DNA of 64,000 nt from contig OY727101.1 of the NCBI GenBank assembly GCA_963402885.1, forward strand, positions 17,832,417 to 17,896,416. The letters are read 5' to 3'. Numbering within the stretch: the stretch's first letter is position 1; every line of letters begins with the position of its first letter. Shown in pieces: positions 14,801 to 23,900 of this stretch. A program made the translations under genes and the position numbers. This DNA is from Antedon bifida (taxonomy: Eukaryota > Echinodermata > Crinoidea > Comatulida > Antedonidae). The notes under the pieces were generated by a model. The model was not told the DNA's origin. It saw nothing but the letters and a program-made list of their open reading frames with translations, and ran no database searches.

Positions 14801-17800
14801 TGCCGTATCACATTAGGCCTATCATTATCTTAGTTCATCATCTTAAAAATCGAAGTTTACGAAATTTACAAATAAGAATAAAGACAGTGTTGTAGATATT
14901 GTACGAAAGCCTATTTCCGGAAGCATATTAGTTTTAAGTATATGTTTTTCGAGCGTAATCCGTTGTAACGGACTACTAATTCGTTTGAACAGATTATTAA
15001 TCCGTTCAAATGAATTACTAATTCGTTATAGAACGGATTACGCTCGAAAAGCATAATATACTTAAGATGGCACTATAGGCTTTCGTAGTTACATGTTTGG
15101 CGTATCATAAATTATTAGGCCTATCATTCGTAATTGTATGAGAGGGTAGTTTATATATATATTTTTAATTTCTATTATAAATAGCCATGGTACTCGTTGT
15201 GCTGGAGAGGTTTCAGCGGTTGCAGGGAACGGTATATGTGGAGTCGGTGTTGCGTATAAATCTAAGGTAGCCGGTATACGAATGTTGGATCAACCGTACA
15301 TGACAGACTACATCGAGGCATCGTCCATGAGTCACAAGCCACAGCTGATCGACATTTACAGCGCTAGTTGGGGTCCACAGGACGACGGCCGAACGGTCGA
15401 CGGGCCTAGAGATATGACACTTGATGCTATTGCTGACGGCGTGAACAAGGTAATATTACGTCATTTGATTTGAATCTTTAGGCTTTTGGTTCCCACTAGG
15501 ACGCAACACAAGGACGTAAGCCGCAACGAAAGCGAATTGACCTATCGCAATCGAAAGTTTGGATAATCCTTAATCCATCATTTGTGATTGGTGAAATCAC
15601 TTACGTTGCGCTTACATCCTTGACAAATCACAAGCGATAGATTATTCGAACTGTTGCGTGTGATTGGTCAATTCGTTTGTGATGCGGCTTACGTTCTTGC
15701 GTTAAATGCGAAAATTATTCTGAATAATGAATCTGTAAAATATTATCTGGTTTAAGAAGAGACTATATGTCTCTTACAACAATCATGACAAAGGTAATTC
15801 ATTAGGATGTGATTGAAAGACAACTTAATTATTCTTTTTTTGATTGCAAATCCTCGTGATTCATTGAACCGCCATTGCACTTAGATGAATTCCAAGTAAC
15901 TGACCACGGTCAAGTAATTAGGTTAAAATTGATCTTTTACAATAATGAAATTAAAGAAATAACAACGTCCATTATTTTAATTATTATGAATAGGGTCGTG
16001 ATGGAAAGGGTAGTATTTTTGTCTGGGCGTCTGGAGACGGTGGACCAGATGACGACTGTAATTGTGACGGCTACGCTTCCAGTATGTGGACCATATCAAT
16101 AAATTCAGCAATAAACGACGGTCGGACTGCCCTCTACGATGAATCCTGTTCATCAACTTTAGCCTCTACATTTAGTAATGGACGTAACAGACATCCAGAA
16201 GCTGGTGTGGTACGTAGAGATTAATATTATTCTGTTTGAATAAATCATTTATGCAACAATCAATTGAATAGAACAGAATATAAGTTATAAATACGGCTGC
16301 AATTGATTAAACATTGAGAACACACCATTCAATAACATAGAAAAATTAGCGCCCTCATCGGATTATTAAGATTTTATACCCAACTCGATTGTAATGTCTG
16401 TTGACCACTTTCCTCTAAGTCATTTGTGCAGGGTTTTTATATCACGGGTACTATTGGCCAATGTTAAAAGACACTTAACTGCTCAAACAATCAACTTTAG
16501 GTTATTAAAATACTTATTCAGCATGCTAAACATATTTAAAATACTTATATAATTATTATAATATTTCTTAATTTATGGTTGATTTTTTTTAGGCAACAAC
16601 GGATCTATACGGAAACTGCACATTGTCTCACTCTGGAACATCAGCCGCGGCACCCGAAGCCGCTGGTGTGTTTGCTTTGGCATTGTCTGCGAAGTAAGTA
16701 ACCCTTAGTTTAAGAAGGTTAATACATCTGCTAAAAATGATAGACGTGTTATATTTTTAAAAGCATCATGATTTTAAATCTAATAGAGATTAAATCGTTT
16801 TATATTTACAAGTTTTCAAAGGATTTAATTTAACAAAAGGGGCTTGTCGCCGATGCTATCACAACAGTAATTTTGTATGGCATATTCTTACAGTCGAAAC
16901 CTTACATGGCGAGATTTGCAGCACATTACGGTGTTGACATCTGACCGCAAACAGCTCTACGACGAGGTCTACCAATGGCAGTGCAACGGTGTTGGATTGC
17001 AATTCAACCACCTCTTTGGTTTTGGCGTCCTTGATGCAGGTAAAATGGTGAAAATGGCGGCAAAATGGGAGACTGTCGGCGAAAGATTCCATTGCACCGG
17101 GGCATCATACACAGGCAAAAGGTTAGTCAAATTCATTTGTTTATCGAATGGTTTTATAAGTGGTTAGTATTGGCAACGAAACTTAGTAGAGTCTTCATGA
17201 CTATCAAACTATTAAATTTGGTGTAGAACAGTTAAAGTGAACTTCTGCCAGCTACAAATAAGTTAGAAACAAGACCTAGTCTAGACTAGCAAATTTCAAC
17301 GAAATTGTTGTGCCAACAAGAGTTTGGTAAAGTTTTCTTTATAGTTATATAAAAATATAAATATATGTGACTGACTGGAAAAGACTGATTCTGAGACGTA
17401 CTCTGGGTCAGAGATCTTACCATCTTAACATAAATAGGAAAACTTTGAAATACAGGTATAAAAGATGATTATTTTACATAAAAAATCTTTTTTTTTTCTT
17501 CAACAGTCCAATTCCAAATGGACTTGAAGGCCCTCCATTAGAACTTCGACTAACTACCGATGGTTGCAAAGATCAAGATAACGCCATCAACTATCTTGAA
17601 CACGTCCAGGCAATAATAACCTTAAACTCAACCCGTAGAGGCGACGTGGTTATCAATCTGATCTCACCAATGGGAACCAATAGCATGTTGCTCAGCACCA
17701 GACCTCGGGATGACGATAACATCGTAGGTTTCCAGAGCTGGCCATTTATGACGACTCACACCTGGGGTGAAGACCCGAAAGGCGAGTGGACCCTACAGGT

Positions 17801-18410
17801 GTCAATGAATGGCAACCCCGTCGAGCATGGCACACTCTTAGCTTGGACATTAGTTCTACATGGCACCAAAACGGCACCATACATCGACGAAGCAAAGTCA
17901 AAATCACCCTGCAAAGACATCAAAAAGGATTCAGAAACAGACGAAGAAAAAGCTACCGAGGACAAAACATTGACAAAGGAAGAAGAAGAACTGGATGATG
18001 CCATCGACAACGACATCATTTCAGAATCTGCCAAGATTAACCCAAATACGAATAAGAACACCGAGATTGGCCCAGATATGTTCCAACAGCCTCCGTACCC
18101 AAATATCAACCCAAATGTACAACAGCAGCTTCCCCCAAAGATTAACCCAGACATGTACAAGAACCCATTTTATTACAACGAACAGGAGGATATCAACTCA
18201 TACCAACAACCTCTAGAAGGAGACTTCTCATATATGAGTAGATTTTCTGACAAATTTGACCCGGAAGAAGAACCATCGTATGACAGTTTGGAACTTACTG
18301 GAAATGAACTATGGGAAGACGATGACGAGTTGAAAGAGATAATTCGTGACATATTGAACGAAAAGGAACGTTACAGATCACGTGGTTCACGTCCCTATTA
18401 TAGGATATGA
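3490..18410 (+). CDS. PCSK2: Prohormone convertase 2 (neuroendocrine convertase 2), complete, 10 exons
   Basis: Subtilisin-family (S8B, kexin/furin-like) endoprotease that cleaves neuropeptide and hormone precursors at paired basic residues in dense-core secretory granules. Coding exons: 3490-3672, 8066-8170, 8685-8843, 10770-10878, 11012-11126, 15185-15449, 15994-16209, 16593-16693, 16894-17121, 17507-18410. All have GT-AG borders and the phases agree, giving 2385 nt and 794 aa. Order: signal peptide (about 1-27), prodomain ending in RSKR at 108-111, catalytic domain with D184, H225 and S401, P domain with RGD at 538-540, long acidic tail (621-794). Asp327 in the SGDGG motif, where other convertases have Asn, identifies PC2 rather than PC1/3 or furin. 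Vertebrate PC2 is about 638 aa; most of the extra length is in the tail. The start is the first ATG before a good signal peptide. Symbol assigned by family features, not by search. Confidence 0.96.
5655..5870. mobile_element. MITE, GGTTCCCACTAG family, long (about 215 bp) form
   Basis: The ends are inverted repeats: GTGGTTCCCACTAGGACGCA at the left and, at the right, the complement running GCGTCGCTAGTGGGAACCA. The interior has AATAATTGTGTTTGC-like and TGAAATCAAACC-like segments shared with copies at 25302-25516, 35931-36148 and 53486-53605. There is no open reading frame, so it is presumably moved by a transposase encoded elsewhere. Confidence 0.85.
6050..6755. repeat. Decayed tandem repeat (about 165-bp unit) and adjoining 25-bp tandem
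   Basis: The phrases ATTGGCCTACAAAACTATAG and AAATTGGTTGAAATGAAATA each recur about every 165-180 bp from 6050 to 6650, with copies drifting. At 6692-6750 a 25-bp unit CGACAACGTCATCAGTTGTC plus five bases is repeated just over twice. Confidence 0.75.
6826..6966. mobile_element. Palindromic MITE, GCGCGAAC family, copy 1
   Basis: The left end GAATTTGTTCGCCCAAATGG is the degenerate inverse of the right end TTGATTCGCGCGAACAGTGG. Inner arms carry inverted GACGCTTTTG-like and ACGCATGCGTA words. A second copy lies at 7371-7530. Confidence 0.7.
7371..7530. mobile_element. Palindromic MITE, GCGCGAAC family, copy 2
   Basis: Same family as 6826-6966. The left arm TTTGCGCGAATCGAAAGCGT pairs with the right arm ACGCTTTCGATTCGCGCGAA. 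Arms are better preserved here than in copy 1. The centre carries ATGGAAACATGAATACAC, the inverse of the copy 1 interior. Confidence 0.75.
8215..8565. repeat. Tandem repeat in PCSK2 intron 2, about 130-bp unit, 3 copies
   Basis: Three successive copies of a unit containing TTCAATCGATTTGAAATAT, then TAGTAGATTAAATCT and an AACTGA..GAAGTC segment, at about 8248, 8370 and 8498. It fills much of the 514-bp intron between exons 2 and 3. Confidence 0.8.
9216..9623. mobile_element. 408-bp inverted-repeat element with target-site duplication
   Basis: The left terminus CAAAGAACTTATAACACAAG continues into AATCTCCTGTTC; the right terminus is its near-perfect inverse, giving inverted repeats of about 32 bp. 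The heptamer ATTCGAT flanks both sides (9209-9215 and 9624-9630), consistent with a 7-8 bp target-site duplication as in hAT-type elements. The interior has an imperfect direct duplication starting GGGCGCCCGCATCAAATTAG at about 9328 and 9412. No transposase frame is present. Confidence 0.85.
10371..10647. mobile_element. GGTTCCCACTAG-family MITE with reiterated left terminus
   Basis: The left terminal sequence (AAGCTTGGTTCC.. followed by a CGCAGCGCAAGACGTAAGCG-like tail) is repeated about five times head to tail in 10371-10570. A single inverted right end follows, with CCTAGTGGGAACAAAGCTT at 10628-10646. This is either nested insertion or tandem amplification of one terminus. Confidence 0.75.
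10770..16693 (+). CDS. PCSK2: PCSK2 exons 4-8: subtilisin-like catalytic domain
   Basis: Exon 4 (10770-10878) ends in the first base of the Gly of IMDDG, which holds catalytic Asp184. Exon 5 (11012-11126) continues IDYLHPD. Exon 6 (15185-15449) begins with the catalytic-His motif HGTRCAGE (H225) and includes SASWGP. Exon 7 (15994-16209) holds WASGDGG with Asp327, the PC2-specific oxyanion residue, and the PC2-like stretch [11 protein letters not shown]. Exon 8 (16593-16693) holds the catalytic-Ser motif [11 protein letters not shown] (S401). Spacing between the four key residues equals that of vertebrate PC2, with a constant offset of 17. The 4-kb intron 5 carries tandem repeats and a long palindrome. 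Confidence 0.94.
11206..12137. mobile_element. GGTTCCCACTAG-family MITEs in PCSK2 intron 5 (remnant and short form)
   Basis: A decayed copy at 11206-11335 keeps the ACGCAACG/CGTTGCGT arms but lacks clean ends. A short-form copy of about 160 bp at 11974-12137 has clear inverted ends (AAGCTTGGTTCCCACTACTG and CTAGTGGGAACCAGGCATTA) flanked by TTA on both sides. The short form shares a centre with GACCAATAACAAGCG and its inverse GTGATTAGTCAAATC. Confidence 0.75.
12365..12580. repeat. Tandem duplication of a pyrimidine-rich segment
   Basis: Two successive copies of about 115 bp, each containing a GGTTTCAAGAA-like start, ATGATTTTTACAGTTT, AACACTTCTTTTTTT and CCTATTCGTTTCTTCTTTT. Polypyrimidine content is high on the + strand. 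No function is assigned. Confidence 0.7.
12860..13560. repeat. Tandem array, about 130-bp unit, 5-6 copies, PCSK2 intron 5
   Basis: The phrase TTAGAATTAGCTTAAGCCAT (variants) recurs at about 12877, 13004, 13133, 13281 and 13423. Each is followed by AACAGACGAAAGGAATACT, a TACCC..ACGTGGAAGTATGATAG segment, AAATTGTGTGAAATCTTG and CATCATTTTCGTGCGG. Spacing varies from about 125 to 150 bp through small indels. Confidence 0.85.
14902..15087. mobile_element. Long near-perfect palindrome (foldback MITE)
   Basis: The arms are ACGAAAGCCTATTTCCGGAA.. and its inverse ..CACTATAGGCTTTCGTA. Inner arms TTTTTCGAGCGTAATCCGTT and AACGGATTACGCTCGAAAA pair perfectly, and ACTAATTCGTTTGAAC pairs with GTTCAAATGAATTACTAATTCG around a centre near 15000. 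Arm length is about 85 bp. It lies about 100 bp upstream of PCSK2 exon 6. Confidence 0.85.
15482..15705. mobile_element. GGTTCCCACTAG-family MITE, 33 bp after PCSK2 exon 6
   Basis: The left end is GGTTCCCACTAGGACGCAAC. The right end is decayed (GCGGCTTACGTTCTTGCGTT). The centre contains two inverted pairs of the AATCACAAGCGATAGATTATT type. It begins just 33 bp after the exon 6 donor. Confidence 0.7.
16894..18410 (+). CDS. PCSK2: PCSK2 exons 9-10: P domain and extended acidic tail
   Basis: Exon 9 (16894-17121) finishes the catalytic domain ([21 protein letters not shown]) and enters the P domain. Exon 10 (17507-18410) holds the rest: [12 protein letters not shown] at 537-540, SPMGT and [19 protein letters not shown]. 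After APYI at 617-620, a tail of about 174 residues follows, against roughly 40 in vertebrate PC2. The tail has a Glu/Asp/Lys-rich block, a Pro/Asn/Gln-rich part with repeated INPN/INPD words, a second acidic block, then the helix-like [18 protein letters not shown] near the end. It is one continuous frame with no repeat-derived DNA visible. Confidence 0.93.
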
Positions 18411-18453
18411 TGGCCTTGAAATATTTTATTTAATTTTATTTATATATTAAAAA

Positions 18454-18459
18454 AATAAA
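18454..18459 (+). terminator. Candidate PCSK2 polyadenylation signal AATAAA
   Basis: A canonical AATAAA lies 44 bp after the PCSK2 stop codon on the coding strand, in an AT-rich stretch. This would make an unusually short 3' UTR; other signals further on could also be used. Confidence 0.4.
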
Positions 18460-20004
18460 TTATCAATTTTGATTAGTTTTCCCCGATTTGACAACATTTG
18501 TGTTAGTACATTTACGTGGTATCTTTGTATACCGCGGTCTTTTATAGTAACATCCACTCACAAGGCATCTTAAACAATTAAAAGTTAGGCTTAGCCTATT
18601 TTATGTAGATTGATCAGTATGGGTTAGAATACAGGAGCCAGTAGACTACCGCTGCTTATACGACAAACTAATTTAGATAAATATAACGTCCAAAATACTT
18701 TTGCCTTGTATATTGTTTATATAGTTTTATCAGTTGCTACAATTATTATATTATAAGATATATTTTTGTCAGAAGAAATATTAGGAATAAATGATCTACG
18801 AAGAAATAGATGAGAACATACGGTACTGAAGGCCCAGATAACAATAAATTATTATAAAAACGTTCGAATGGGGTCCAACTAAACACCACACGTCATACAT
18901 ATATCTTATAATTGTTCTACATACATGCCTTTTTGGCAAAATTGAATTTATTCGCAAAGTATGGCGTAATGAAAAGGTCGAATATATATATTTATATGGG
19001 TCTCTATACATTTGTATATATAATTATATATAAAGTTATTACTACTAATAGAAAAATAGGAAATATATAATAACATAACAGTGTCTTACCAATTACATGT
19101 TTGAATTGTAGCTGCTGTTATAGCGATCTCCTTTCAATTCTGCAAAATCCTCATATATACCGGCAGCATTTTTGCAATTCAGAGGCCGCGGTAGAAACGG
19201 CAGGGCAGGTGCGGCGGCCGCCGTCTCAAAATGTTGATAAGGATCGGTAGAGTATTTCCAAACATCTAGGTGGTTACTTTTTCCAAAAAGTTTATAAATC
19301 CTTAGCCTCAGTCATATGGTGGTTATTGAACAATCCTAACGCCGTACCAATCAATGGATGCTTTCGCAATTTTTTTCATTAGAAAATTAGCGCATACACA
19401 TGTAAAAGTGTTTCCATCCAAAGCACATACAGTACAGTAATGTAGATCAAACAACAGAATGTGTGACGTCACACAATAAGCACGAGCACAATACCTTGCA
19501 CCTGAGAGGGATAGTATGCCTAATAGTCATATGTTTGCTGCCAAGTTAAATAAAATAGAGAGGTAGAGAAACAATTTTAAACATTCAATCTTTATTACAC
19601 GCACTGGAAATGCCGAGAAAGAAAGTTATATTTTTTGTAGAGTAATTTAAGTATAATTATGTTTATGTTATAGTTATACCCTCTGAACCTTTCGTTAATG
19701 TAATTTAGTTAATAAAGCGTTTTCCTAATTTACTTTTAAAAATATATATCTTGAAAAAAGATTCTTTTTCGGGAAACAACAAGGTGTCCCCTTAATAGGG
19801 ACGTACCCTAGATAGGTGTCTAAAAAAAGGAGAGTTTCTACAGTAGTTTTATAAGTACCTCATACCACAACCGTGATCATAATTATTCCTTTTTTTTAAT
19901 ATTTTGAAATTCACTATGAAATGATACGAAATAGTGGCATCAATGCATGCATATACAGTACTGATAAAACTCCATTGACTCGCGGGTAAATCGCGTGTAT
20001 TAAT

Positions 20005-20033
20005 CACGTGGCACGTGATCATTCAACCACGTG
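20005..20033. promoter_or_regulatory. Cluster of three CACGTG E-boxes
   Basis: CACGTG occurs at 20005-20010, 20012-20017 and 20028-20033. The first two sit in the near-palindrome ATCACGTGGCACGTGAT. TCACGTG is the core bound by bHLH-zip factors of the MITF/TFE, USF and MYC groups. Binding here is only a possibility: the site lies between two 3' ends, not at an evident promoter. Confidence 0.35.
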
Positions 20034-20967
20034 TAAAATGAGTACATCAACAATACTGGTTTTAAATTATTTCTATCGTGCTAATAGAGTACCCATGTGC
20101 GCATGCGTAAACAATTGCGACGTGCCTTGCTTGCTCGATTCCTGGACAAAATCTGAGACAAGACAAAACTGAGTATTGCGCCAAAAGAATGTTCGTGTGC
20201 AAAACCTGATACAGTATAATGGACGCGCGCGTTCACTTTGGTGTATATTCATCATGATGTCATTTGTGATACATGTTAGATAATTATTATATGAAGTTCA
20301 AAAGGAATTTATCCACTTGGTAAATAGTTTTGCATTTAAAATTTTACAATATGTCGTGTATGAGCTTATGAGATTGTTGGTAAGTTTTGTCGACTCGACC
20401 TAACACTAACTCTACCTTATAGGTTCGATATCATGTCACGCATCAATAATCATGACTATAGTAATGTCAACAACATGGCGACTGTCAACAATTAACATAC
20501 AAAAGGGGAGTAATCTCGGTCACAAAACGGCGACTGTTATTGTCGCGCATGTGTAGTTGATCCGATAAATAAAACCTGTATACTACTATGATGCCATAGT
20601 GTTTGTTTTAAGTACTGTAATTTAAAATAATTATGTGCAATGTTATATTAATTATTAAAATTTATTGGCAGAATGAAAAGTGTTGACATTTATTTGGAAC
20701 TGGAAAAGTAGTTGTGTGAACGGGAGCTGTGCTAGTCTGGGTTCCAGACTGAGTTTTGTCTTAATATTAGTAAAAAGATAAATATTTTGGCACATATGGC
20801 GTTTCATACGTATACTTCAGATTGTATTTTCAGACAAAAATCGAAATAAAATCAATGAATACAGACTTGGTATGGGGCAAGTCTAGAGCTGTGCATCCGT
20901 ACAATAAATATACACGCACCCTACAAATCGGTAGAGGTATTCTTTATCTCAATTGAGATGGCGCGCT

Positions 20968-23900
20968 TTATGAACTGCCTTTTTTCGTAATGGAATTATA
21001 CGATTTTGGCTCTGTAAGTAATGGAGTCTGAACTTGAGTTGTTGGCGTGTCATTGGGTAGAGTACTTTCCCGCATTTTATCCTTTTCATGTTCTTCATCT
21101 GTTAATAAGTTCATTGACTCTTTTTCTGGCTGAATGTCGGTGAAATTCTGTAATCGAAAAACAATTGACTTTATCATTTTTAATTCAGTAAAGGGCCATC
21201 TTGTTCTCTTAAGCTTGGTTCCCACTAGGACGCAACGCAAAGACGTAACGTGATCAAAGTGATTTGACCAATCTCAAGCGGTGGATATTCGAACAGTCGC
21301 GTGCGATTGGTCAACTCGCTTGGGTTGCGTCTACATCCTTGCGTTACGTCCTTGTGGGAACTAGGACGCAACGCAAAGTGATTTGACCAATCACAAGCGA
21401 TAGATTATTCAAATAGGCGCGTGTCATTGGTCAACTCGCTTGCGTTGCGTCTACGCCCTTGCGTTGCGTCGTAGTGGGAACCAAGCGTCAGATGGTTTCA
21501 AATATACGCAACGCAAGGACGTAAGCGCGACACAAGTAATCACAACAAGCGATGGGTTATTCAAACTGTCGTTTGTCATTGGCTAACTCACTTGCGTTGC
21601 GCTTACGTCGTCCTTGCGTTACGCCATGTGAATAGCTATAGCAAGCGTTTCTTTCGGGACGGAGACGAAAAAGACGGTATTGCCTATATCTTAGCAGTGT
21701 CCTATCAAGGAAATCGTATTGTTGGTGCTATCCATACGACATTACCAGTGTATTGAAATGTATTTGTTAGTACTTTAAAGCTTGGTTCCCACTAGGACGC
21801 AACGATGGATCATTCGAAGGGTCGATTGTGATGGGTCGCGTTGCGTCTACGTCCTTGCGCTGTGTCCTAGTGGGACCAACCTACTTACCCATCGTGCTAG
21901 ACGAAACAGTACAAGAAAACAGCACAATGAAACGCAATAAACAATACACGTGGTAGTTGAATTGTACTTTTCTATTAAGAATCCAGTAAACACAGTGCCG
22001 ATTCCTGGGCCTAGGTTGTGGAATAAGGAACATAAAAAGGCTATACATGTCGCAGTGAACTGTGGCGGGAATGAGTGAACTGTGTAAGATACCAAGGTGG
22101 TCCATACAGAAAAATACGATGCTCCTAAATATGAAAAAAAAAATCAATTATACATCCATATAATACAATACAGTCAGCTAGGAACTCTCCAATTACAGAA
22201 TGTTACGTTTGGGATTTGGGGAATGGAGTAGAAAGAGTCGTGCACGTTATACCTGACAAAAGGTCAGGATCGAACCCTGGACTTTTGGATTGGAAGACTA
22301 GCATGTTAACCACCAAGCTACCGTTCCAATGATGTAATGAAGCAACACCAAGCAGTGTTATTATAAGCATAACATAGGCGTATGTTTTAATGTTATGATG
22401 CATTACCTTATATAAAAAAATAATCACGTCTAACTTTGTTAGGCCAATTTACACAGACAAGCGGTAACGGTAAGCGGAAACCCGCGTGCTTGGTCCTGAG
22501 CGAGTTTCCGTTCGTCCGCTCTTCATTTTTGTGTAAAAATGGTCATAAAAAATAACATTTATTCTATATATGTGTTTCCCGCTTACCGTTTACCTTTACC
22601 GCTTACCGTTTAACTTGACCACTTACCGTTTAACTTTACCGCTTACCGTTTAACTTTACCGCTAACCGTTTACCTTTACCGCTTACCGTTTACCTTTCCC
22701 GCTTACCGTTTACCTTTACCGCTTACCGTTTAACTTTACCGCTTACCGTTTACCTTTACCGCCTACCGTTACCACCGCTCGTCTGTGTAAATTGGCCTTT
22801 ACACGTAACTATCATCAATACTATTATACATTGAACCCACATATGATTTATATTAAATATATATTCATTACTAACCCATAATACACTCGATCGGAAGGAC
22901 CAAGATAGGATTTGTCAGTATTCCCAATATGAAATATCGAACAGCGTACAACAGCAACCCAAGTGTCAGTAGATTGATATGGCCTAGTCGTTCTAGGGCA
23001 GCCGACTGGAAAAACAAGCCCCAGATCATCTCCGAGCTTGCTCGTACAGCAGTTGCCGTTCCCATCAACAGCTCAGTGGCCCCTGAGTGAAGACAACAAG
23101 TTTTTTTTTTTAATCTTAAAAACAAATAAGATAGGTCTACGTTTTTGAATTATTAGTGCAGCATTTACCAAAAACGCTTTTTTTTTTCTTTCTGTAATCA
23201 CAACAATATAACATCTACAAACATGTTCTGTAATCACATTTTGTAAATATCACAACAATATAACATCTGCAAAAACATTTTCACATTCAAAACAACAACA
23301 TTAAGAATCCTAGCAAACTCCCACGAGTTTACAACCTGTATTCATTAATGTCTTGATACTTTATTTGACCTTGCGTTGTTCAGTGCCCAACCCCCAAATC
23401 TATTTCAAACCCTCCTTCACTGTAGGCTGCAATTCATTCAATTTATTTATGCTTACCTATGTTTTCAAGATGCCAGTAAAAGTACGAACCGAAGCTATTA
23501 ACAATGCCAACAAACACAGCAAGAGCATAAACAGATACATTTTCCGGTTTGATAAGTATCATTACGAAATTCTTCACGTCATATTCCTTATCATTTTGAC
23601 GTATATTCTGTAAAATAAAGAGATAATTATAAAACTGTAAATCAAACGCTAAAAAAATGAGAAAAATACTTGCATAGACCGATAGAGGGCGTGCTATCTA
23701 ATAATTGAAGATACAGATAACTCGAGATCCAAATCAGCTTGACGTGACGTCACTAATGTATCGATATACGCAGACATAATACAAACAATACTCGTTTGAA
23801 AATGTTAATATTGAAAGACGATTTGCAAGCATTTCGCCAAGTTTGAAATTGAATAAACTTGAGAAAGGACACGTATCAAAGCAATATTACCGTCTTACAG

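Larger units (their letters stand above)
18411..20967. other. Intergenic region between PCSK2 and the first MFS transporter
   Basis: The two genes are convergent, so this spans both 3' flanks. No coding frame is recognised. It contains a GC-rich patch at 19180-19230, a fragment of the dispersed GTCCCCTTAATAG repeat near 19785-19825, a cluster of three CACGTG E-boxes (20005-20033), a CpG-containing stretch around 20090-20250, and TTTATT at 20661, a possible poly-A signal for the - strand transporter. Confidence 0.6.

Noticed and set aside
17756-18160. 134-aa minus-strand open frame
   Set aside because: Shadow of PCSK2 exon 10; its Ser-rich composition comes from the acidic codons on the + strand.
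22245-22330. Functional tRNA gene
   Set aside because: A and B boxes are present but I cannot form matching acceptor and anticodon stems; a SINE head fits better. The same applies at 39370, 41075 and 47925.
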